A stretch of DNA of 64,000 nucleotides from Galaxea fascicularis (lineage: Eukaryota > Cnidaria > Anthozoa > Scleractinia > Euphylliidae), in the NCBI GenBank assembly GCA_948470475.1, contig OX419336.1:43389868-43453867 (forward strand), written 5' to 3'. The stretch's first letter is position 1; each line of letters begins with the position of its first letter. The position numbers and the translations under genes are program-made. The notes under the pieces are model-generated. The model was not told the origin of the DNA. It made no database searches and saw only the letters and a program-made list of their open reading frames with translations. This document shows positions 53,815 to 64,000 of the stretch, piece by piece.

Positions 53815-56800
53815 TCAACGGAACAGGGCCACGAGCGCGCCTGCCACCATCAGGAAGACGCTGACCACTGGCGCTGTACCACCGTTGCACAGGTTCCCAC
53901 TGCAACAGTCCCACTTGCAGGTCGCTCCATCGATTTTCTTGCAGTTCTTGAACACATCACTTCCATAATCGCACAGCGCTTCGGTTGAGCAGCCTTTCGT
54001 GTACAGTTTAGTCTCGATGCCAGCGGCTGTAAAGTCGATTGACGCCTTACCACATCGGTCAGCACCTGCGACACATTCCGTTTCTGTTCTGCCTGAATCA
54101 CAGCTGCTCATACTGTCTTTGCTCGTACATACGTAGCACTTGAGTGCAGAAACTGCAAAAATTAAATTTAAAAAGAAGTCATCTCCTTCCCTGCTCAACC
54201 ATGCATAAACCTGGCCTAATTCTCAGGCGTTTTGACTACCTCCTAGCCTCCCACGCAGTCGTTTTTAGGGGAGTCGTATTTCACCTCCACCCCACAAACG
54301 CCTGCTTACCCGAGAGCAACATTCCTTTCCCATTGTTTGACATGCGAGGCGTCCGAGCCAATCACGAACGAATCACAGTCATAAAACGTGCTTCCTGTCA
54401 CAAGTTGGCTTTTTGACCTTTGTCACACAATATAGCTCGCTCATCAATGCCTACAATAGTCTGAAGAAAACACTGAGGGAAATATACAAAGAACCATCCA
54501 ACATCTCATGTAGACTCAGTGGAAAGACATAATCGTTAGGGCAAAACTCAAAAGCCTACAGTTCAAAAGCGTAAAATCAGGATAAATGAGTCCGTGTTTG
54601 GCCTGACAGCACTATTATATCAATGAAATCACGAGAAATGGAAGCGTGTTTGGTCTGTCAACACTTTTTCTCTCTACCGAACATGGGAGTTCCAAATACA
54701 ACTGGAAAGGCCATCTTCTCTATGTTTTTCGAGCGTCCATCGTTTAAATCGCTGACACTAACACAAACCGAAACCCCATTGCTGCGTAAATATCTGAATT
54801 GATATCTCAACAACTACGCCGTGTACTGAGGAAGTGGCTATTGAAGATCGGTGGCAAAGCTTAGATGTCAGTGATTTCCAATATCCTGTGGGCAAATTGA
54901 AAAATATGTCGCTCCTCCGTTTGTTGAATTCCTGGATTGCAGATAACTGAAAGTGATTTAAACGTGAAATTTCGAATATAGAGCATGCAGACAGCGCAAA
55001 CCGCTCGAGTCCGTTGTTTTCTGTTGTGCGGTTGACGTCACTTTCCAGAAATCAGTAGGTAAAATGTGATTGGCTAAGCTGCGGGAAAGGAATGTTGCTC
55101 TCGGGTAAGCAGGCGTTTGTGGGGTGGAGGTGAAATACGACTCCCCTAAAAACGACTGCGTGGGAGGCTAACTACCTCCCCTCTCCATCTGATATACCTC
55201 GCTCAATATTTTGTATTTGACTTTACTGCACCTATTGTCGATTTCCACCAATCCTAGTGAGCTTTACACTTTCTCAGAAATCTGGAATTCGTGGAATGCA
55301 AAGGTTGACGGGCGATGTTGTCAATTTGTACAACGCTTTAGAGAGTGCTTGTAGCGTCTTTCGAGTGTCTAAACTGTTCGATGAGCAAGGAAAGGTTTTT
55401 ACAAGCTTATGTAGGAAAACGAGATTTGGCAAGTTTTAAGTCCTCTGGATGACTTATCGGCACGCCTGATAAAAGGTACTGCGCACGCGTGCTTCACAAC
55501 AAACAAACAAACAATAACTGCTTGGTGGGCATGAGCTTTTAGGCAATGAAAGATAATACTATTTTATTTGTGTCGCCATACTGAAAGACTGCGTGACGAG
55601 ACAAAAGAATGTTTGCGTGGGAGGCTATACATCAGTCAAATCCAAGAGCGCCATCTTCCCTCCCCGGGCATTTGATGACAGGTTAGCTCCATATCGTGGG
55701 AATTTCATGCGAAGGTCGATCATTTGACTATGGAGATAATTTTGTCCAGCAGTAGCAAGCTTAAGGTTTACGTGACGATTACTTTTTATTACAGCTCGAA
55801 ATACACAGACAAAAAGGCCTATACATCAACCCTTTTTCTCCATTTTACTTCCTTAACTTAAAAATTTCTATTTTTTTAAAATAGAGCTTATTAAAATATT
55901 ATTATTGTTAAGATTATTGTTATGTTGTATTTACTCACGCTCTCGAATTTGCCTGATACATTATCTAATCTTATATTATAAAATAAGCTGTGTTATACGT
56001 GTATCTGGATTTGTTAATTGTTCTTACTTAGGCCCGGTTCAGACGCCGTACTTTTCATGAGCCGAACTAAATTCGAATTTGGACCCAAATTAACAAAAGT
56101 ACGCCTGTTGATTCAGACGTCGAACTTAATTAGCCGTTCCACAGCCGTTCCTAATACAGTTGCAGGAAAACTAATCAATACTGTCAGTGGTTTTGAAAAC
56201 ATATACCAAATAATGATTTATGCATTAAGTTCGGCACATGAAAAGTTCAGTCGCAATTCCCGGCCAAGCCAGGCGAAAAGAACGCCTGCGCCGTTCCAAA
56301 TTAAAATTAATAGCCGTCACTAATTGTTCAGAAGCCAAACTTTCCGTGTGCTTAATTCTATACTTAACAAGACACCTGTAGGCATTTACGCGGGATGTGT
56401 GACACTAAATTTGAATGGTTGCCCCTGCACAGACAATCTTTTCATACGTACAAATAAATGTTAATGTTAATGTAGGCAATTGGTAGAGTATTACAAACAT
56501 CGCTCGATAAGTTGTGAGTGAACAGTAAACTCGCTGTTTCGATTCGTGTGAACTGATTGGTTTGATAAATGGCTCACTGGTTTCAAGCTTGGCTATCCAA
56601 TTATTCACGGTTCAATAAATAATAGTGGGTCGCACTTGGGAAATTTTTGCGAGAATTTGTTTACTTTGCGGTACAAATCTGTCATCGGGGGACATTGCCA
56701 AGTGCGACCCCAAGTTTTCCAAAAGGAAACATCAAAGATGCCATAGTGCTTGGGTGGGGCAGGCAGATTTTGGAAAACTCGAGCTAAACAATAGGAATCA

Positions 56801-59505
56801 CAGCGGTAACTGTCAACGCTTGTCAGTGAAACGTGTTCGATTTGCAACGCAACCGATTTGAACAAAACGAGGGAATTTCCAGACCTTCGCGTTTTCGTTA
56901 TGGATGGATGTGGTGTTTTATTATCCCTCGCAATTCCAAGGGATTTTTTACAGAAAGGGGTATATCTTTGAAGTGGTAGGGTATTGTGCAGTTAAGCCGC
57001 CGCATGTTGTAGACTTCTCAAGCAAGCACAGTTGGAAGCCAGCTCTAATCCTTCACAATTCCAACGTTTTTATGTTAACCCTCTTCAGGCGACCGGCCAA
57101 ATGCAGTCTTCGAATTCGCAAGCAAGCAGTTTGTCATCCTCATCCTCTCCATCGTCTCCTGAAACTGAGCTCGAGCACCCTTGCAAACGATCTTGCAACA
57201 AGTGGTGGGCTGAGAATTTTAACCGGTCGATCATCAACAGCCAGGCACGGAAAGCGTGGAAAGACATACCGAAACAGATTCGATTGACGATAAACTCTTC
57301 TTTCTGGTCTACTTCATTGTCAAAACACTGACAGGTACCTCTCACTAGTGCGACCCTACTCGGTTTGACTAAAAGTTTTCCTTTCCGGTTGCGGTTTCGG
57401 ATTTTTCTGGTTTTTCAGACTCGGCAAAGATGAAAACTTTTCCCAAGTGCAACCCATGCCTAAGTGGAGTGCAATTTAGTCTGAAATCATACGTGTGATT
57501 TTTGCCTCGAGTAAAACTACGCGAAAGCAAAGCAAGCGAACTGCAAGTCTCTTCAAAAGCTAATTTATTGACTCGAATTTCACTGATCAGACTGATAAAA
57601 GTTGTTTGGAAACACACGACGAATCAGTCATTGAGGGATATAAAAGCACGGTAACAATTCACATCCAAACCTGTAATGTTCTGCAAGGTGGATTCCCAGT
57701 CTAAGCGCTCAAACGAACTTCGCTTTGATCACAAAACCACACTAACTGATCTGCCCTCGAAGAGGGATTTCTTGATTAGGAACAAACTGATCTCCACCGT
57801 TGAGACTGTCGAGTGTTTCTTTCAACTTATTCTTTTGATTTACAGCTTTAAAGAGCGGTGTTTTCCTTCTGAGACCGGCAAACTACTATCTTGTAAATCC
57901 ACGCGTGATACCCAAGGAAAATTTTTCTCACATCAGCTTTTCTGTAGTTTTCCCCTTGACTTGGCACGGTCCTGGCACGTGATTCCAGGATGATGAAAGC
58001 CAAAGAAATCGGACGATTTTCTTGAGAGCCAATGAAATCGCACCATTCTCTCGAGACGTCTCGCGGGATACGGGAATCGACCGAAAACTTATAACGCGGT
58101 CTGCCTACAGCATCCGGCGTAATTAGGTTCGGCTCATGAAAATCGAGCTACTCAGACTGGTGCTTGCAAAACCCCACCAAAGCAAATCATGAACGCATCC
58201 AATCTTTTGCTCGAAGTATCTGAAGCAGTCTTTCCAACACTGGACAATCAATTAAAAAAAAAAGCTACAACTTGCAACCACGGCTGGATAGTCACCTTAT
58301 AAAGCTGAAAGACTGTATCAAATCGACGGATTATTAGTGGACGGGACAAAAAAGTAATGACCGTTAACAGTACATGGAAACTGACGGCAACAAGCAGCCC
58401 GGGTAGCAAGCGTCAGCCCCGTTCTAACAGATTTTACCACATTCTGAAATTTCGCACAAGAAAGAAAATAAGCTCGAAAATCAGTACGGAAAGAAAGAGG
58501 ACTGCTTGCAGTCTACACAGTTTGTATGGGTCCCCTGTCATAACACCACCATCTTTGCAAATAAAAGAACCAAAGTCTGCTAGGTTTTTGTTTTCTTCCA
58601 TACACTGGATACGTATATATTAACATACCGCTTGCGCTTAAAGATAAAATCGGAAAAATTGTAATAACCAAGAGTGAAGATACTACACTGTCAACAAATA
58701 CACGAGGGCATACACGGTAATCTTTAAGAAGTTAGTTGAGTCATGAACGCAAAAGAAATAATCCAGATCAAATCACCTCGCAAAATGATATAAAGTTAAG
58801 CAAATGCATACTACGGAATAATTGTCGGTGGACTTTGGTGCACTGACGCATGTAAGTTTCACATGAGAAAGTGCAAGCTTGCGCCTGTTCACATACCTAC
58901 AACTACCCCTTCGCTTTCCGCACGATATTAAAAAATAACTTATGAACCCCTCGCAATCTAAAACATACTGAAACAATCGGGTTGGCAACCAAATTGGCGT
59001 TTACAGTTGTATGCCTAAAGCAAGATTAAACTAAGTAAACTTTCAGGTATCTTCATGCCGGCATGGCGCCTGGCACACACATCACTAAAAGGTTTCCACA
59101 CTTAACGCGTATATTTCTTCACACTAATAAAGTTTCGATTTAATACAGATCTTAACCAAATTGAGGGTAGCACAAACAGGTAATGAGAGGTAAGAAACAT
59201 ATATTTTCGTTGCCAGAAGCACAAGTCCAGCTGCACCGCCCCACCCCATTCCGAACGCTCATTATTGAATTGAATGCTGCAACACATGGAAATATGTTGA
59301 TGAAAAACTGTTCAAGGTAGCTTCAGAACGCCAGATCTCCCTTTTTGGCAGTGGCTTATTTAAATGCCCTCTCCACCTTAAGAACCTTCACTTCGCTCAA
59401 ATAAAACAGACAGCCATCAAGTCGAAATGTCTAAATCGTAACTGATAAGGACAACTTACCGACGGAGATGCAAATAAGCAAGGCGAGAACGAAAAGAAAC
59501 TTCAT
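53815..59505 (-). CDS. Ly6/uPAR three-finger GPI-type surface protein, copy 2 (2 coding exons)
   Basis: Exons 59505-59460 and 54152-53815 have exactly the same lengths as in copy 1 (46 and 338 nt) and join in frame to 127 aa. Signal peptide MKFLFVLALLICISV; mature start SALKCYVCTS; Ly6 signature WDCCSGNLCNG; hydrophobic tail SVFLMVAGALVALFR as in copy 1. The cysteine positions are conserved between the paralogues while loop residues differ (for example KDSMSSCDSG against TTSMSDCESN), as in a surface family diverging after tandem duplication. The 5.3-kb intron is longer because several elements entered it. Confidence 0.92.
54244..55170. mobile_element. TIR element of the TAGCCT family with 9-bp TSD
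   Basis: Arms of about 82 bp start TAGCCTCCCACGCAGTCGTT and end with the reverse complement at 55170; the direct repeat ACTACCTCC (54235-54243 and 55171-55179) is 9 bp. No coding region recognised in the 760-bp interior. Confidence 0.85.
56624..57457. mobile_element. TIR element with AGTGGGTCGCACTTGGGA ends and short ORF
   Basis: Left AGTGGGTCGCACTTGGGAAA, right (reverse complement) ATGGGTTGCACTTGGGAAAA. A + frame at 57032-57331 (MQSSNSQASSLSSSSSPSSP, then SCNKWWAENFNRSIINSQAR) is Ser-rich then basic and may be a transposase N-terminus. Family unknown. Confidence 0.5.
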
Positions 59506-62329
59506 TTCGAAAGATCTTGACGCCTTTAGGGAGTTGTTGCACGGTTTGCTGAAAAACTAGCTGCTGTTGAGGGACGCTAAGGTGAGGTTCGGAGTAAACG
59601 TTGCGAAATGCAATTACATAAGGAGGTTCCGCTTGTCAATCTTTTAAAACTGACCAATTGAATTGACTCATTCCGCTGTCACGAAAATACCAGTAGTCCC
59701 GGTGACACAACAAACGTGAGTCATTACACTGTCACGAGCAAATGACGAACCTGGATTGCGGGAAATTGATTTCATTAAGTACTTTAAGTGGGAAAATTAT
59801 TCCATTATGACCAGTACAGTGGAACTCCGATTTTACGATCGTCGATTTAACACCATAAAATTCCCGATTTAACGATCATTTTCTTCACCAGAACCATGCT
59901 CCACGCTCCATTCGAGAGCAACTCTAAACAAAAATTTAAACAAAGAGCTTGTTCGCAGGCTATGATAATAAATAAATATAATGAAATAGCAGCAATGAAT
60001 TGCAATTATGACTGTCGTTTTCTATTCTATGCTATTAAAAAGAAGTAATATTTTATTGTTGTCACTATTTTCTCCGGTGATATGACCTCGGCTCAGGTTG
60101 TCGAAAGGTCAGTCAATGTCACCTCATTGGACCCCTTGTCACCAGGTAGGCTGGCGGTGTTGGACACGGTTCACGTGACATTATTCGGCCAATCATAACG
60201 TCGCCTTTGCAGAAGCAATGGCGGACACTTTCGTCTCGGAATGTCAAGAATGGTTCATCGTCTTCGACCGATTTCCACATTGATGTAAAGAAAGAAAGGA
60301 ATATTTTCTGGGAGCTTCAAGTTTAATATATGGGCCAGTTATTGTTCAAGTTTTAAATTCAGGTAAGCATTTTTTGTATTAAAACTAGTCGATGGAAATC
60401 TTGTTGAATTGAAAACGGTTGTCACGCACACGCGTTTGACATGGACAATCATTTGTTCGATTTTCGACAATCAAGGGTCAGTATCGGGGATTATTTTTGC
60501 ACAGAACTTTAGTTCGATAGTTGATCTTTAAGAAACGTGCGGCGGGCCCAGGCGGGCCCCGCCATTTTAACGATGAAAATCTGCCTTGAAGTTTGGGCTT
60601 TTTCGTAATTTGTCACATCTTCTCCTCAATTTCACGGCATTTCGCGGGAGTTGATGGTGTGATTCCTGTAGAAGTTTTATTACTATAAGAGTATGTATTA
60701 TTGTTGTATTATGTTGTAATGCTTTCCTTCTATTTGTTTTTAGTGTTTATGTGATCCAGTTCTTCGGCATGTCCTCAAAGCGGCCTTTTGGCCCTCAAGT
60801 GGAGGCACTCCCAACTAACCGCCAAAGAAATGCACATATACACTGTATGCAGATCATCCATACAGGGATGCTTTGACCAAGAAAAATCAAATGTAACAAT
60901 ATTTTGACAGGCTACTGAATGGTTTTACTAGCTCTTAAAACTTGGGATGGTTATTCCCCTTCAAATGCAAGTTGCAATGTCATAAAATACCCTGATTTGG
61001 CCCATGCTGTTAAAAATTTCATGTCATGAATGCCTTGCTGGATAAGAGGATGGATGAATTGAATTTAGTTAGTTCTTGGCCAATGTAGCCAACTTGTTTG
61101 AATCCAAGTCCATAGTCAATAAAAACACTAATTGCATTTGCATAATTTAAACATATTGTCTGGTTTAATATGTGTGCAACCCCCATAACCTTAAATGGAA
61201 GGGTATGTAGCACTAAGGCCTCCTGAGTCTCTCCTGTCTGACTCAGGGTCTCCCTCATCATCACTGTCTCCTGTACTTTGTTCACTTAAGCAATCAACCT
61301 CACATGAGGAAATGTAAACAGATTCAACACTTCTATGGTCATTTATTTTTTATTTTCATCTCAAGAAAGCATGATGTGGTCAAGGTTACATAACCGTGTC
61401 TTTAACTTGAGAAGTCCAGATTTCATTGCATGCTCTGAAAATCATAATAGCCTTTTGTAGAACTCCATTCTGTCTGGCTGATTTTGTCTTCCTCCGCTCA
61501 ATAGTCAAAAATGGAAAACATGGAACAGTCCATAGCAATGTTCCTTGTTCCACACTGATGACCTTCAGTTGAACAATTGCATTGGTACAGTCAATATGAG
61601 GTACAATGGGAGGTGCTGTTGTGTCAGCTTCTGGCAAAGTAATGAACATAAAATGTAGCTACAGTAATATTAAAATCATTACTTGATCACCACTTTGTTG
61701 ACAACAACACTTCGGTCCAATGAATAATTTTCAACAAGAGTTACTTGAGATTTACTAGTTATATTTATGCCCATAAACCTGCAATAAAAAAAATTAACCT
61801 TATTTACTTCCATGTGCAGTCTCTGAGAAAAAAAAAAACATTTCTGGCACCCAAGCCGGTTTATACATTTACACCCCCTGTACATTTAATAGATAAACTG
61901 AGTTTTTAGTTTTGAAATTTTGTTCACCTGGAATTTAAGTGTGTCATGAAGTCAGAATCCTCTGATATCACAAAATCAGTGAAGCCTTCCAAGTTCAGGA
62001 ACTACACACTGAATTTTCTTCTCCCTGCAAGACTAAATAAAAAAAATAATAACCTCAGCGACAATGGAAAAATACCAATGCAAATACATTACATCAAAAT
62101 ACATTTTTCTGGCATGCATTTACTCAAATTCAAGGCAATGCAATGAATTATGCTTCAATATGTATAAACTTAGCTTACAGTTAAATTATAGAAGTAATGA
62201 CAAGAACCTTTCAAATAATTAATGCATGTGTAAGACATCAAACTTACTCAAAAAAGGCAACATTGAGTCTGTCAGTTCTTTAGAGAGTTACTCCAATACA
62301 ACTAAAAGAATTTTAAAACTTATGCATAC
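59506..62329. other. Intergenic, with repeat fragments
   Basis: The first 170 bp are the conserved Ly6 upstream block. About 59815-59885 resembles one end of a pogo/Tigger-like element (CAGTGGAACTCCGATTTTACG, GATTTAACGATC). 60076-60165 is the second Penelope/hammerhead-like fragment. A G/C palindrome (GGCGGGCCCAGGCGGGCCCCGCC-like) lies at about 60541-60563. The - strand frames at 61019-61885 show no family I recognise; they may belong to the decayed gene at 62330. Confidence 0.45.
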
Positions 62330-62877
62330 CTCAAACACCTTCAGGGCCATTTCATTTGTTACATCCACTGCTTTTAAAAAAAAATCCTTGCCTTGTCTTT
62401 CTCTCCTTGTCTCCAAAGGGCCAACCCTTGACTGGCAGACTCGTCACGATTCCTTTTGATTAGAAAATACAGTGACTGAGACTCGATTACTCAAGCTTTG
62501 CACGAGTTTTCGATTCAAAAACAGTAACACAACATTGCTTTGTTTTCGAATTATTCTCACCTTTTCCTTGTGGATTCCTCTTTTTGTGTTCGACGAAAAT
62601 CCATCAAACACCACGATAGCGCGTATCTTGTTGGTCAGCAATAAGACTCCAAATAAGAAAAAAGTGCCGATCGAAATTAAGTGGGGTTTGCCCGAGTTGT
62701 TCCATGCAGTAAATACGATCGAAATTAAGTGGGGTTTGCCCGAGTTGTTTCATGCAGTAAATACTCCCATTATGCATCCAGCAGTAAGCATTTATAGCTG
62801 CTACTTTCCCCGCGAACGATTTAATGTGTACATCTTCGGAGATTTCTTTGAGCATGGGAAGCAGTCCTCATATCTTG
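62330..62877 (-). pseudogene. EXO1-like (XPG-family) nuclease, 5' exons, decayed
   Basis: EXO1 is a 5'-3' exonuclease/flap nuclease of mismatch repair and end resection. First exon (about 62877-62561): GLLPMLKEISEDVHIKSFAG, then AINAYCWMHNGSIYC, and in another frame LLLTNKIRAIVVFDGF, the XPG N-domain order; a donor GTGAGA follows. Second exon (62452-62330): GLALWRQGEKDKAR, then in a shifted frame KAVDVTNEMALKVFE, donor GTATGC. Damage: start codon lost and TGA at the usual Gln4 position, the metal-binding Asp of VDxYCWLH is Asn, a 48-bp internal duplication, a frameshift before VVFDG, another frame break with TGA at the start of exon 2, and one at a T9 run. Later exons were not found. Splice sites survive, so it is not a processed copy. 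Confidence 0.65.
62669..62764. repeat. 48-bp tandem duplication inside the EXO1-like exon
   Basis: 62669-62716 and 62717-62764 differ at one base (GTTGTTC against GTTGTTT). On the - strand it repeats 16 codons (GQTPLNFDRIYCMEQL) in frame. Confidence 0.9.
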
Positions 62878-63033
62878 ACTATCTTCTCCCTCGACGGAGT
62901 TGTTTACCGTCCGGCGATCAGGCGAAAATGAGAGCTGTCGGAAATTTCTCCCGGCATGCTTTGAGAGTCGTGTCCAACACCGCCTGGCTGTGGATATAAT
63001 ACTACGCGAGCGATTTTTGATCAACCTCTGTAA

Positions 63034-63265
63034 AGCCTGGTCCCCACTTGCGACACAAGCATAAGCACAAGCACAAGCACAAGAATACGACGCTTATGCT
63101 TATGCTTATTTCAATCATGTCCTTATTAGAATTAACAGCGACATAAGCGTAAGCATAAGCATAAGAAGAACGCAAAGATTTGATATTCTTATGCTTATGC
63201 GTATATGCTTATGTCACGGCCATCCTCACTAGTGCATATGCTTGCGTCGCAAGTGAGGATCGGGT
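63034..63265. mobile_element. MITE built of AAGCATAAGC repeats
   Basis: Ends GCCTGGTCCCCACTTGCGAC and (reverse complement) ACCCGATCCTCACTTGCGAC; the interior is arrays of AAGCATAAGCAC pairing with GTGCTTATGCTT. Non-coding. Confidence 0.75.
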
Positions 63266-63651
63266 AACTGGCGATGTTTGCTTTCAAGGTCTGGGTTACT
63301 TTCCATTACGTGATAGACAACCATAGCGTTTTGGAACAGATTTCCACACAGCCCCATGAATTAATTAATTTGTACGTGCATTCCTAAAGCGAAGTTTCAT
63401 TGACATGATGATCCTATTTGCCTATTTGCAGTGTGGTTGTCATAAGACACACGAGTGGGCTTCGATCAACATTTGGAAATAGGGATTATGTGATAGCCCT
63501 GGCTTTCACGTGCATCACTGCCATAATAACCCTGTTCGAGTCAAACTGGCTTTGACCCTCTGAACTCGAAAAATGAATCATAAACCACTCGCGGGTATAT
63601 GGTTTTCATTCCTTCGTGACGCTGTTCGTGAGGGCTTATTGTAAGAGCGTG
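63266..63651. other. Unassigned stretch between MITEs
   Basis: Nothing recognised. Confidence 0.4.
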
Positions 63652-63906
63652 AAGCCTGGTTTTCACTAGCGACGCAAGCATAAGTGCAAACATTAGCACA
63701 AGCGCAAGTGAAAACAGCAGCAACATTTATGTAAGCATAAGCATAAGCAGAAACAAAAGAGGAACGAACCCCCTTATTTGTCAAGTCTGGTTTTCACTAC
63801 GGACGTAAGCACAAGCGCAAGCACAAGAAAAGGAAAAAGTTTGATCCTTGTGCTTGTGCTTGTGCTTGCGCTTATGCTTGCGTTGCTAGTGAAAACCAGG
63901 CTTGAC
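63652..63906. mobile_element. Two overlapping MITEs of the AAGCATAAGC family
   Basis: AGCCTGGTTTTCACTAGCGA at 63653 and AAGTCTGGTTTTCACTACGG at 63782 both can pair with the single right end CTAGTGAAAACCAGGCTTGA (about 63885-63904). Either one copy inserted into another or a tandem pair lost one end. Arrays of GCATAAGC/GCTTGTGC fill the interior. Confidence 0.7.
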
Positions 63907-64000
63907 ACCCATCAGAAGACACAAGTGGCTTGCGTTGTAAGTATTGGGGACGCTGGGTTCCTGCTGCGTTCGGCTTTTGCGAATGTGAAATTCGTCACAG

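Larger units (their letters stand above)
54153..59459 (-). other. Intron of Ly6 copy 2, expanded by transposons
   Basis: Contains the TIR elements at 54244-55170 and 56624-57457, a lone TAGCCT-family end at about 55608-55626, and a lone TTAGGCCCG end at 56028. 58570-59440 is homologous to the intron of copy 1. The + frame at 57676-57993 has no recognisable family. Confidence 0.7.

Noticed and set aside
62472..62999. 175-codon + strand ORF
   Set aside because: The opposite strand carries the clear EXO1-like similarity and splice donors; the + frame is its shadow, kept open partly by the 48-bp duplication.
63500..64000. Telomere- or satellite-like array
   Set aside because: AAGCATAAGC runs are bounded by inverted ends and interrupted; they fit MITEs, not a long satellite.

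Overview
The window looks like a piece of an anthozoan, probably coral, nuclear genome. This is inferred from AT-rich DNA, compact exons in long introns, metazoan gene families, and a dense mixture of non-LTR retrotransposon pieces, Penelope-like elements with hammerhead motifs, tRNA-derived SINE-like repeats and many TIR/MITE elements. No species can be named from the sequence alone, and nothing here looks bacterial.

Genes, left to right. (1) Rab27 small GTPase, + strand, five coding exons 5611-14553 (226 aa, ends in CSC); an intact second version of its first coding exon lies upstream at 1455-1616. (2) A LEDGF/HDGF-family gene (PWWP domain plus integrase-binding domain), + strand, 14 coding exons 23323-39013 that join in frame into 591 codons. 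(3) Two tandem Ly6/uPAR genes on the - strand (47210-49401 and 53815-59505), each a signal-peptide exon plus one body exon, both 127 aa, with homologous intron and upstream DNA. (4) A decayed EXO1-like (XPG-family nuclease) fragment, - strand, 62330-62877.

Mobile DNA fills the rest. Three insertions share one architecture: inverted arms, a short extension of about 31-44 bp at one end only, and a 14-16 bp target-site duplication (TSD). They are a foldback with opposed hammerhead motifs inside a LINE (3625-4030), a tRNA-like repeat palindrome in Rab27 intron 3 (10482-11465), and a head-to-head Penelope pair with a GIY-YIG domain and a hammerhead at each end (39779-41164). A second group of TIR elements has 9-bp TSDs (Mutator-like). 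Two of them, both in LEDGF-gene introns, carry RecQ-like helicase N-terminal segments (25904-27148 and 36917-38426). Other TIR elements carry a protein-kinase N-lobe (42269-43249), a Ser/Glu-rich ORF between TTAA sites (43753-45172), and a 238-codon ORF between arms of about 450 bp (49972-51948).

Exon boundaries were set by eye from GT/AG sites, phase agreement and family conservation. TSDs and inverted arms were read directly. Family names rest on motif recognition without database searches.
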